From NCBI GenBank assembly GCA_002309805.1, contig DBYJ01000014.1, positions 1-50,115 on the forward strand: DNA of 50,115 nt. The letters run 5' to 3'. This stretch comes from Bacteroidales bacterium UBA1189. Its GTDB lineage: Bacteria > Bacteroidota > Bacteroidia > Bacteroidales > Bacteroidaceae. Shown here one piece after another: positions 43,210 through 50,112 of the stretch. The notes below the pieces were generated by a model that saw only the letters and a list, made by a program, of their open reading frames with translations, did no database searches and was not told the DNA's origin. Every line of letters begins with the position of its first letter. Within the stretch, counting starts at the first letter, position 1. A program made the translations under genes and the position numbers.

Positions 43210-43237
43210 ATTACATTCTTTTAAAATTTTTGTTTTG

Positions 43238-43245
43238 CAAAAGTA
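43238..43245 (-). promoter_or_regulatory. -7 box of the 73-aa gene and membrane-protein gene
   Basis: TACTTTTG fits TAnnTTTG on the minus strand, 28 nt before the ATG. There is no TGCCG dyad here, unlike the three linked promoters of the island. Confidence 0.4.
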
Positions 43246-43320
43246 TTATTATCTTTTCATTTTTCTAAGCTATTCTACAAAAACCTCGTATTTCTTTGGC
43301 AATCCAATCTCAGATATCTC

Positions 43321-44319
43321 TTATTCGTTCTGCTGGTTAATCAGATTCACCACGACCTTGACCATAACGTCTTTTTCTTCTGTTCGGCTCTCAGCAATCA
43401 TCAGGGTTAGAGCGACGAGGGTGTTGTCGGCAAGACGCTTAGAGCCGTCGGCACGATAGAGGATTCGATTGTTGTTGAGGAACCAAAGGAACAGCGTAGC
43501 GGCAATGCGCTTGTTGCCGTCGCTGAAGGAGTGGTTCTTGGTGACAAGATAGAGCAGCATGGCTGCTTTCTCTTCCACGCTGGGATAGAGCTCCACACCT
43601 CCAAAGGTCTGATAGATCTGCCCGATGCTGCTTTTAAAGGAGTCATCCTTTTCGTTGCCAAAGAGTGAGGAACCGCCAAACTTGTCACGCAGGCGCCGAA
43701 TCTCTTCCATCGCATTCTCGTAAGTGGCATGAAAGGGTTCTTCCTTGGTGGTCTTGCTGATGGTCAGCCGTTGGTAGTCGTAGTTGTCGAGGGTGTCAAG
43801 GGCATAGGTGTAATCCGTTACCACTTCAAAGAGGGCGTTAGTCTCATCTGTGGAGAGAGGGGGTTGGCTCTGAATGGTGCGGCCCAGCATGTTCACCAGC
43901 TGACGAAGTTCGCCTATCTGCTCGTGATGAATACGCTGATTGACGGCATAGCCTTTGATTAGATAATCTTTGATAATCTTTCGAGCCCATATACGGAAAG
44001 CAGTACCTCGTTTGCTATGAACACGGTAACCGACTGAAATGATGACATCGAGATTATAAAGCACAATTTCTTGCATCTGCTGTTTTCCTTCAACAGCACC
44101 ATGCTGAGTGGTATGTGCATATTTTGCACACACCTCTTCTTTATTCAGCTCACCCTCTTTAAAAACATTATTAATGTGGCGAGTTATAACTGTTCTGTCT
44201 TTCTGAAAAAGAGCGGCCATTTGAGCCTGTGTGAGCCACACGGTTTCGTTCTCCAAACGAACGTCAATCTGCGTCTGACCGTCCTCTGTCTGATAGATTA
44301 CAATCTTGTCATTTTCCAT
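43321..44319 (-). CDS. RhuM-type N-terminus fused to Fic/Doc domain
   Basis: 332 residues. The N-terminal ~115 residues are RhuM-like (virulence-protein/KilA-N-type helix-turn-helix: NETVWLTQAQMAALFQKDRT, then ITRHINNVFKEGEL and YNLDVIISVGYRVHSKRGT). The C-terminal half is a Fic/Doc domain with the active-site segment NHSFSDGNKRIAATLFLWFL (about residues 257-276). It has the catalytic His, but with NKR as in Doc rather than NGR as in AMP-transferring Fic. An inhibitory helix is not evident. It may modify a translation factor or another protein as a toxin-like effector. Own -7 box at 44337-44344; no TGCCG dyad. Confidence 0.88.
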   Translation of the reverse strand: MENDKIVIYQTEDGQTQIDVRLENETVWLTQAQMAALFQKDRTVITRHINNVFKEGELNKEEVCAKYAHTTQHGAVEGKQQMQEIVLYNLDVIISVGYRVHSKRGTAFRIWARKIIKDYLIKGYAVNQRIHHEQIGELRQLVNMLGRTIQSQPPLSTDETNALFEVVTDYTYALDTLDNYDYQRLTISKTTKEEPFHATYENAMEEIRRLRDKFGGSSLFGNEKDDSFKSSIGQIYQTFGGVELYPSVEEKAAMLLYLVTKNHSFSDGNKRIAATLFLWFLNNNRILYRADGSKRLADNTLVALTLMIAESRTEEKDVMVKVVVNLINQQNE

Positions 44320-44336
44320 TGCTCCAAAATTCTTTG

Positions 44337-44344
44337 CAAAGATA
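44337..44344 (-). promoter_or_regulatory. -7 box of the RhuM-Fic gene
   Basis: Perfect TATCTTTG on the minus strand, 17 nt before the ATG at 44319; the -33 region shows no TTTG. Confidence 0.5.
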
Positions 44345-44385
44345 ACAAATTCTGTTCGTTCCCCCTAATAATCTGAGCAAAAAAA

Positions 44386-44877
44386 TCACAGAATTTTCCT
44401 GGCTATCCAAGCACAGGCTTCGGCATCGGCAAGGGCGTGGTGATGGTTCTCTAAAATGTAGCCGCAGGCGGCAGCAACAGTGTGAAGCTGGTGGTTTGGG
44501 AGATGGGGAAACACGCGACGCGAGACACAGAGGGTGTCGTAGAATTCATAGTCGGGGTAGTCCATCTGATAGACACGGAACACGGCTTTCAGACAGCCTT
44601 CGTCGAAGGGCTTATTATGCGCCACAAGGGGGAGCCCTTCAATCAGAGGCACTATCTGCGCCCAGACGTAGGGGAAGACAGGGGCATCGTCGGTATCGGC
44701 ACAACAGAGGCCGTGGACCTGCGAGCACCAATAGTTATAGTAATTCGGCTCGGGCTGAATGAGCGAATAGAACGAATCCACAATCTCACCATCCCTGACG
44801 ATGACCACTCCCACGGAACAGACGCTTGTCCGTTCGTTGTTTGCTGTCTCAAAGTCTATTGCTGCAAAGTTATTCAT
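44386..44877 (-). CDS. DEDDh 3'-5' exonuclease (DnaQ-like)
   Basis: 163 residues, a minimal single exonuclease domain. ExoI: AAIDFETANNERTSVCSVG with the metal-binding Asp/Glu. ExoII: LVAHNKPFDEGCLKAVF with the Asp. ExoIII: HHALADAEACAWIA with the DEDDh His and Asp. This is the DNA polymerase III epsilon-like family acting on single-stranded DNA or RNA ends. Its ATG overlaps the stop of the WYL regulator gene by 4 bp (ATGA), so it is translated from the WYL transcript and shares the dyad-controlled promoter at 45804-45838. Confidence 0.92.
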   Translation of the reverse strand: MNNFAAIDFETANNERTSVCSVGVVIVRDGEIVDSFYSLIQPEPNYYNYWCSQVHGLCCADTDDAPVFPYVWAQIVPLIEGLPLVAHNKPFDEGCLKAVFRVYQMDYPDYEFYDTLCVSRRVFPHLPNHQLHTVAAACGYILENHHHALADAEACAWIARKIL

Positions 44878-45785
44878 TGGTTGCTCCTATATTTGTTCCA
44901 CATACGCTTAACCATTCCCGCTAGTTCCTTTCTAAGCCAAACGGGCGACAGCACTTCAACGCCCTCGCCATTCGAAAGAATTTCCTGAATGAAGTCGAAG
45001 GTTGGGCGGACACGCAACGTGAAGATGCTGTACTCATCGTTACGCTCGGTTTCCTGCTGCGATTTGTGCAACGGCAAAGAACGGAAGTAGTTGGCCTGCC
45101 CTGCCGACACTTTCAGGCGGACGGTCTCCACCTTTGTCCCGTCACCTGCGACAATACCAAAACAACCCTCGAAGTATTCATCGGGATGAAAGGCTTTGGG
45201 ATAGGTGAAATGGGTTTCAGTTGCCTCAAGATGCAGCACGCGGTCAAGTGCATAAATCAGTATCTTATCATAATAAGGACTACGTGCCACAAGATACCAC
45301 CGCTGGCGGAAGAGCTTAATGCAGTAGGGCTCTACTTCAAAGGTGCTTTCTTCGTCGCGCCAATAGCTCTGATAGGTTATACTGAGCATGGTGTTATGCT
45401 TTAAGGCCTCAACGATGATTGGCAGATATCCCTGCCCTTCGGGAATCTCCTCCAAAAGTATTTTCTCCTTAATTCCTAGATTCGCTTGCAGTAGGGTACT
45501 AACGGAGAGAGTATTGAACAACCAACTGCGCAAATTGCCGCTGCTTAATTCATCGGCATTCTCGATATAGTAGCGATAGTCTCCTCGGCCCTCGTTGACA
45601 ATGGAGAGGCCGAAGATTTCCTCGACGGCGATGCGCCATTTGTGGAAAGTCCGTTCGGGTAGTTCCAGTCCTTCGCTCATTTCGTTGGAAAGCCATCGGT
45701 GATTCAGCTCCTTAAGCGAAATACGCTTCGCCCGATAGATAGTTTCCACCAACCAAACGTATTTGTTCATTTGATTTGTAGCCAT
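44874..45785 (-). CDS. WYL-domain transcriptional regulator
   Basis: 303 residues from ATG 45785; ATGs further upstream lie beyond the -7 box at 45804-45811. A winged-helix N-terminus (MNKYVWLVETIYRAKRISLK, then PERTFHKWRIAVEEIFGLS) precedes a WYL domain (MLSITYQSYW; FRQRWYLVARSPYYDKILIY with the family signature in RWYLVA; ALDRVLHLEATE) and a C-terminal extension (VRLKVSAGQANYF, FDFIQEIL, GVEVLSPVWLRKEL), i.e. the usual WYL-WCX layout. Such regulators bind nucleic-acid ligands and often control phage-defence loci. A dyad over its own promoter, repeated at two other island promoters, makes it the prime candidate regulator of all three. Confidence 0.9.
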   Translation of the reverse strand: MATNQMNKYVWLVETIYRAKRISLKELNHRWLSNEMSEGLELPERTFHKWRIAVEEIFGLSIVNEGRGDYRYYIENADELSSGNLRSWLFNTLSVSTLLQANLGIKEKILLEEIPEGQGYLPIIVEALKHNTMLSITYQSYWRDEESTFEVEPYCIKLFRQRWYLVARSPYYDKILIYALDRVLHLEATETHFTYPKAFHPDEYFEGCFGIVAGDGTKVETVRLKVSAGQANYFRSLPLHKSQQETERNDEYSIFTLRVRPTFDFIQEILSNGEGVEVLSPVWLRKELAGMVKRMWNKYRSNQ

Positions 45786-45803
45786 ACAATTTTTTTTTTG
45801 ATG

Positions 45804-45838
45804 CAAAGTTACCAGCATGCTATGCCGTTTAAGGGCAG
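45804..45838 (-). promoter_or_regulatory. WYL-exonuclease promoter with shared 16-bp dyad operator
   Basis: -7 TAACTTTG (45811-45804) and TGCCGTTTAAGGGCAG at 45823-45838, 11 nt upstream of it, over the -33 position. TGCC and GGCA are inverted halves around seven bases. Confidence 0.65.
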
Positions 45839-45936
45839 TGGTTCTGAAAAAATAATTTGAACCCTGCAAATATAAAGAGAAAAACCATATCGGCAAAGAA
45901 AATGGCTGTTGTTTTTAATGCTTTTTTGACCAAAGA

Positions 45937-45968
45937 TTTGCATTATCGCTCATATACCTGTATCTTTG
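45937..45968 (+). promoter_or_regulatory. Promoter of the S41 peptidase gene
   Basis: TTTG (45937-45940), 20 nt, TATCTTTG (45961-45968): full consensus, 22 nt before the ATG. Confidence 0.8.
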
Positions 45969-45990
45969 TCCCAATAAACATTCGCATACG

Positions 45991-46920
45991 ATGGCTGTTA
46001 AATCAAAGTTTGTTACATGCGCTCTTCTGCTCCTCGCCTTGTCGGGATGCACGTTCATTGACAATCCCCACACCCCGAAGGGTTATGTGCATCATTGCAT
46101 CCGCATCATGGACAAGACAGGGCTCTATGCCGAGGGAAAAGAGTGGGAAAACGCCAAGAATCATGCCCTGCAGCAAGCAAAAGAAATTGCCAGCCTGGAC
46201 GAGGCACACGAGATAATCACAGAGGCTCTTCATGTCTGCGGAGGCAAGCATTCCGCGTTGCGTCCCCCATTGAATGAATCCCAATCCCTAAAGGAAGAGA
46301 CTCCGCAAGCGCTCTTCCGCGAGGACAACATCCTCTACCTCAGCGTCCCTGCCCACATGGGCATCAGCGTCAACGACACCCTCTACTCCTTCACCCTCTA
46401 CGACGCCATCTGCCGCCACACGGATGCCAAGGGCTATATCATCGACCTTCGTGGGAATGTGGGCGGCAACATGTATCCCATGCTGGCCGGCCTTTCGCCC
46501 CTCCTCCCCGAAGGGACATGCCTCGAGTTCCAGAAAAAGCAGCACGCCATGCCAGTCACCACCGAATACATCCGCAAGACAGAAATTGGCAACCATCGTC
46601 CTGCCCTAAGCGAAAGTCTCCTCAAGCGGATTCAGGGACTCCCCATCGCCCTCCTCACCGACACCCTCACAGCCAGTTCGGGCGAAGCTACGCTACTTGC
46701 CTTCCGAGGGCTTGACAACACAAAGACCTTCGGATGCCCTACGGCAGGCTACGCCAGCGCTAACATCCCCTACCCTCTTCCCGATGGCTACACCCTTGTG
46801 CTGACGATTAGCCAAGATGTCGCCCGCACAGGAGAGGTTTTCTGCGACGACCCCATCCAGCCCGACGTCGAAACCGACACTCCCCTCGAATCCGCATTGC
46901 TGTGGATGAAGAGTTTATAG
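45991..46920 (+). CDS. S41 family peptidase lipoprotein (tail-specific/CtpA-like)
   Basis: 309 residues; signal peptide with lipobox ALSGC (Cys at residue 20). The peptidase core shows YIIDLRGNVGGNMYPMLAGL (about 149-168, the S41 DLRGNxGG box) and LTASSGEATLLAFRGL with the nucleophile Ser near 230, followed by KTFGCPTAGYASANIPYPLP, where the general-base Lys is expected (NTKTFG). A PDZ domain, common in CtpA, is missing; the N-terminal ~110 residues are helical instead. It would cleave C-terminal regions of envelope proteins. Monocistronic, with its stop only 13 bp from a convergent gene end. Confidence 0.85.
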   Translation: MAVKSKFVTCALLLLALSGCTFIDNPHTPKGYVHHCIRIMDKTGLYAEGKEWENAKNHALQQAKEIASLDEAHEIITEALHVCGGKHSALRPPLNESQSLKEETPQALFREDNILYLSVPAHMGISVNDTLYSFTLYDAICRHTDAKGYIIDLRGNVGGNMYPMLAGLSPLLPEGTCLEFQKKQHAMPVTTEYIRKTEIGNHRPALSESLLKRIQGLPIALLTDTLTASSGEATLLAFRGLDNTKTFGCPTAGYASANIPYPLPDGYTLVLTISQDVARTGEVFCDDPIQPDVETDTPLESALLWMKSL

Positions 46921-46933
46921 ACAAAATTACCAT

Positions 46934-47293
46934 TCAGGGGCGCTCGTACTGCTTGTCAATGTAGCGGCAAACGGCATCGCAGCTTTCGTGGACGGCAAGG
47001 AAGAAGAGAAAGGCAACAAGCAGTAAGGTAATGAGGTCAGAAGCAGGTGGAAGGGCCAAACTGCTAAAGGTACGCAGTACAATTTTCAGCGCCGTGAATA
47101 GCATATTACGGAAATAGAAAATAAGCCCGAAAAATACCCCCCAGATGAGAATAAAAAACAAGACAAGCCGCAGCCGCAGACGGGCATAGCCGTGAGGAAG
47201 GCGGTGAAGTGTGTCGCGGACAAAAGCATCGTCGGAAACAGGTTCATAAAGCGTTTCCAGGCGTTGGCGGAGGCGGAGGTCATCATTAGTCAT
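46934..47293 (-). CDS. Small two-helix membrane protein, possible anti-sigma partner
   Basis: 119 residues: a charged cytosolic N-terminus (LRLRQRLETLYEPVSDDAFV), TM1 (about 41-62, LVLFFILIWGVFFGLIFYF), a short amphipathic link and TM2 (about 86-106, LITLLLVAFLFFLAV), ending in a basic tail. No zinc anti-sigma motif. It overlaps the ECF sigma gene by 8 bp and is translated right after it, the standard place for a membrane anti-sigma factor; that role is inferred from position and topology only. Confidence 0.7.
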   Translation of the reverse strand: MTNDDLRLRQRLETLYEPVSDDAFVRDTLHRLPHGYARLRLRLVLFFILIWGVFFGLIFYFRNMLFTALKIVLRTFSSLALPPASDLITLLLVAFLFFLAVHESCDAVCRYIDKQYERP

Positions 47294-47831
47294 AGTCGAA
47301 AAGGTTTTTCAGGTGGTTACGACCTCGTGAGAGGTGCGATTTGATGGTTCCAACAGGCCAGCCGGTGACGCGATGTATCTCGCGTAGGCTGAGTTCTTGC
47401 AGGTAGAAGAGGGCGATGCATGTGCGCTCAGCTTCAGGAAGGCGGGCAACAGCAACACGGAGCTGGTCGGTTTCCAAAGTATCTGAACCTTGACGGCTGT
47501 CAAGATTGGGAGCAACTTCAACTTCGGTGCGGACGACTGGGTCGTCAAGCGAAAGAAGGTCGTGGTGGCGCGCCAGCCAGTTGAGCCACGTGTTGTGAGC
47601 AATACGATAGAGCCAGGTACCGAAGCCGCTGAGACCATGAAATGAGCCTATATTCTGCCAAGCGTGGATGAACGTCTCTTGCGCCAGATCGTCCGCCAGC
47701 GCCTCGTTGCCGTTCGTTTCCACGAGGAAATACCGGCGCACGGGGCGCTGGTACTTCCTCATCAGGCGGGCGAAGGCACGCTGGTCGTCCAACAGCACCA
47801 CACGGGAAATCAACACGAGGTCAGAATCCAC
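47286..47831 (-). CDS. ECF-type RNA polymerase sigma factor
   Basis: 181 residues. Region 2: FARLMRKYQRPVRRYFLVET, then ADDLAQETFIHAWQNIGSFH with the DLxQExF core-binding signature and FGTWLYRIAHNTWLNWL. Region 4: LPEAERTCIALFYLQELSLR, then EIHRVTGWPVGTIKSHLSRG (helix-turn-helix) and RNHLKNLF. The start is a GTG at 47831 (no in-frame ATG before residue 20). It follows the DUF6249-like gene by 96 bp and precedes the membrane protein with overlap, suggesting a three-gene stress-responsive unit. Confidence 0.92.
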   Translation of the reverse strand: MDSDLVLISRVVLLDDQRAFARLMRKYQRPVRRYFLVETNGNEALADDLAQETFIHAWQNIGSFHGLSGFGTWLYRIAHNTWLNWLARHHDLLSLDDPVVRTEVEVAPNLDSRQGSDTLETDQLRVAVARLPEAERTCIALFYLQELSLREIHRVTGWPVGTIKSHLSRGRNHLKNLFDYD

Positions 47832-47853
47832 TCCAGTAAAAGGGATTAATAAT

Positions 47854-47918
47854 GTGGAGAGACGGGTGAACGTTCTTTTTTTGATTGCGCGCAGAGGCGA
47901 CCAACCCGTCTACTCCAC
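47854..47918. repeat. Long inverted repeat between the DUF6249-like and ECF sigma genes
   Basis: GTGGAGAGACGGGT (47854-47867) pairs with ACCCGTCTACTCCAC (47904-47918), 14 pairs with a single bulged base and a 36-nt loop. It lies 23 bp before the sigma GTG start. No U-run on the minus strand follows the stem, so attenuation, mRNA processing or protein binding are more likely than simple termination. Confidence 0.65.
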
Positions 47919-47927
47919 ATCAGATTC

Positions 47928-48542
47928 TTAGTTTTCCGCTGCTTTCTTCTCTTTTTTTCGTTTTATGTCATTGAGAGCAGCAATGGCGACGAGGCTCAGC
48001 AAGCCGTATCCCGCCAGGATGCAGCCGACAAAGGGAACGAACTCGTATGTGCCGCGGTTGAACAGATAGTAGGCTATCAGCCCGAGCCCCACACCCAGCA
48101 TGGAGGCGCTAGAGATGACGCGTCCTTTGTCCGACTTCTGCTGCGGCATCAAAGCACGGAGCATCTCGGCCGTATCGGCATTGGCGGAAGTGAAAACGCC
48201 GCTATCAATCATCTTGTGAATAATCTCGTTCCGCTCCTTGTCGCGCCGACGGACGACCTTCAGTATCATTTCGAGCACAATCAGCGCCATGACAAATATC
48301 AACACCATTGCGATGGGAGCTCCAAGGGTTTCTATCATTTCCTTCATCTGCTCGTAGTCAGCATCGTAATTACTATCCGCAACGTCAAGCGCTTGTATGA
48401 AGGCTTCATACCTCAAGGAGTCAGGAAGTTGTTCAATGGTTCGTTGCAGAGAATGGGGTAACTGGAATTCATCGGCATGCAACGCTGCCTGCGGCATCAA
48501 CAGCAAGGCTGCCAAAAGAAGAATTTGATTGATCTTTTTCAT
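47928..48542 (-). CDS. DUF6249-like membrane protein
   Basis: 204 residues from ATG 48542 (MKKINQILLLAALLLMPQAA, signal peptide; HADEF follows). An extracytoplasmic helical segment (SLQRTIEQLPDSLRYEAF) is followed by TM1 (about 80-103, APIAMVLIFVMALIVLEMIL), a cytosolic linker RRRDKERNEIIHKMIDSGVF, and two further helices (ASMLGVGLGLIAYYLF and FVPFVGCILAGYGLLSLVA), ending in a lysine-rich tail. The linker motif resembles DUF6249 proteins, which commonly sit beside ECF sigma genes in Bacteroidetes; the name is from memory. ATGs further upstream give a poor leader and are not preferred. Confidence 0.75.
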   Translation of the reverse strand: MKKINQILLLAALLLMPQAALHADEFQLPHSLQRTIEQLPDSLRYEAFIQALDVADSNYDADYEQMKEMIETLGAPIAMVLIFVMALIVLEMILKVVRRRDKERNEIIHKMIDSGVFTSANADTAEMLRALMPQQKSDKGRVISSASMLGVGLGLIAYYLFNRGTYEFVPFVGCILAGYGLLSLVAIAALNDIKRKKEKKAAEN

Positions 48543-48746
48543 ACTTTTTATGGCTTTTAAATGAGTTAATAATTCCTTTTTTAAGAGCTCTCTGTCCATT
48601 AGACAAGGCAAAGACGAAAAAGGTTGCAAAAACTTTATGAATTTTGTCAGGGCTTATTGCTGTTTTATGTTTTTCCGCAAGAATAATCCCGAACGTTGTT
48701 AAGTAAGCCTCAAACGAAGACGAAAAAACACCTGACGCTGAAAAAG

Positions 48747-48809
48747 TCCCATCAAATGGGAAAAAAATCCCAGCTGATGGGACTTTTTTCCCATCAGCTG
48801 GGATTTATG
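48747..48809. repeat. Tandem array, three palindromic units of exactly 21 bp
   Basis: Each unit is TCCCA-N5-TGGGA-N6: 48747-48767, 48768-48788, 48789-48809. Units 2 and 3 also form a long perfect stem (48765-48782 with 48789-48806, 18 bp, 6-nt loop), and unit 2 can alternatively pair with unit 1. The array lies in the 48543-49035 gap, upstream of the kinase promoter. Confidence 0.85.
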
Positions 48810-48940
48810 GGGAATCTGAGTCTATCTGGGAAGCGGTTAAGATGAGCCGACGGTTTTCCTTCATTCTTTGGCGATTTCAGTAACCTGAAATATGAATAAC
48901 CTTTAAAAAATAGTACGCGCGCAAGATTTTTCAAACATTA

Positions 48941-48972
48941 TTTGCATTTGTATTTGGAGTAAATTATCTTTG
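48941..48972 (+). promoter_or_regulatory. Promoter of the sugar kinase gene
   Basis: TTTG (48941-48944), 20 nt, TATCTTTG (48965-48972): full consensus, about 56-nt leader to the ATG at 49036. Confidence 0.8.
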
Positions 48973-49035
48973 CAGCCAAAAGGTGAAAAAGGCAATTAGA
49001 AAAAGACAAATAAGAGTAAATAATTCGGATTATAT

Positions 49036-50058
49036 ATGGCAAAGATTGTAACTTTGGGTGAGATAATGCTGCGGTTGTCGCCTGCGGGGCAATACCGTTT
49101 TGTGCAGGTGGAACAGTTCGACGTCATCTTCGGCGGAGGCGAGGCCAACGTGGCTGTCAGCCTGACCAACTATGGGCACGATGCGTACTTCGTCAGCAAG
49201 CTCCCCAAGCACGAGATAGGCCAGAGCGTGGTGAACGCGCTGCGCCGATATGGTGTACGGACAGACTACATCGCCCGCGGAGGCGACCGTGTGGGTATCT
49301 ACTACTGCGAGACAGGCGCCTCGATGCGTCCTTCGAAGGTTATCTACGACCGTGCGCACAGCGCTATCAGCGAGGCTGACCCTGAGGACTTCGATTTCGA
49401 CGCCATCATGGAGGGTGCCGATTGGTTCCATTGGAGCGGCATCACACCCGCCATCAGCGACAAGGCCGCACGGCTAACGCGTCTGGCATGTGAAGCTGCC
49501 AAGCGTCACGGAGTAACCGTCAGCGTTGATTTGAACTTCCGCAAGAAGCTGTGGACGAAAGAGAAAGCACAGAGCATTATGCGCCCGCTGATGGAGTTCG
49601 TCGACGTCTGTATCGGCAACGAAGAAGACGCTGAGCTGTGCCTCGGCTTCAAGCCCGATGCTGATGTGGAGAGCGGACAGACAGCTGCCGAGGGCTACAA
49701 GGGCATCTTCAAGGCTATGGCAAAGGAGTTTGGCTTCAAGTATGTCATCAGCACGCTGCGTGAGAGCTTCAGCGCCACGCACAACGGCTGGAAGGCGATG
49801 ATATTCAACGGCAGCGAGTTCTACGAAAGCCGCCGCTATGACATCGACCCCATTATCGACCGTGTGGGAGGTGGCGACAGTTTCTCAGGCGGCATCATCC
49901 ACGGCCTTCTCACGAAGCCCACACAGGGCGAGGCGCTGGAGTTTGCCGTTGCAGCCAGTGCCCTGAAGCACACCATTCCAGGCGACTTCAACATGGTGAG
50001 CGCCGAGGAGGTGGAAGCCCTCGCAGGAGGCTCCGCCAACGGAAGAGTACAGAGATAA
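49036..50058 (+). CDS. kdgK: PfkB-family sugar kinase, 2-keto-3-deoxygluconate kinase type
   Basis: 340 residues, cytosolic. The N-terminal VTLGEIMLRLSPAGQYRFVQ is the typical KdgK opening (LGE.MLRL). FGGGEANVAVSL is the PfkB signature 1 region, DLNFRKKLW (near 176) follows, and the C-terminal anion hole and catalytic base lie in DRVGGGDSFSGGIIHGLL with Asp near residue 281. It phosphorylates 2-keto-3-deoxygluconate to KDPG in uronate/pectin breakdown; a KDPG aldolase gene would be expected just beyond the window. Other PfkB sugars are possible. Strong own promoter at 48941-48972. Confidence 0.87.
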   Translation: MAKIVTLGEIMLRLSPAGQYRFVQVEQFDVIFGGGEANVAVSLTNYGHDAYFVSKLPKHEIGQSVVNALRRYGVRTDYIARGGDRVGIYYCETGASMRPSKVIYDRAHSAISEADPEDFDFDAIMEGADWFHWSGITPAISDKAARLTRLACEAAKRHGVTVSVDLNFRKKLWTKEKAQSIMRPLMEFVDVCIGNEEDAELCLGFKPDADVESGQTAAEGYKGIFKAMAKEFGFKYVISTLRESFSATHNGWKAMIFNGSEFYESRRYDIDPIIDRVGGGDSFSGGIIHGLLTKPTQGEALEFAVAASALKHTIPGDFNMVSAEEVEALAGGSANGRVQR

Positions 50059-50078
50059 AAGATGGTTTAACGGAGAAC

Positions 50079-50112
50079 GTTTAACGAAGGCCAAAGGACG
50101 TGTTCGTTAAAC
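50079..50112. repeat. 10-bp inverted repeat after the kinase gene
   Basis: GTTTAACGAA (50079-50088) and TTCGTTAAAC (50103-50112), 14-nt loop. A related GGTTTAACGG precedes it (50064-50073). It may belong to a dispersed GTTTAACG repeat family or an intercistronic stem; the window ends 3 bp later. Confidence 0.5.
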
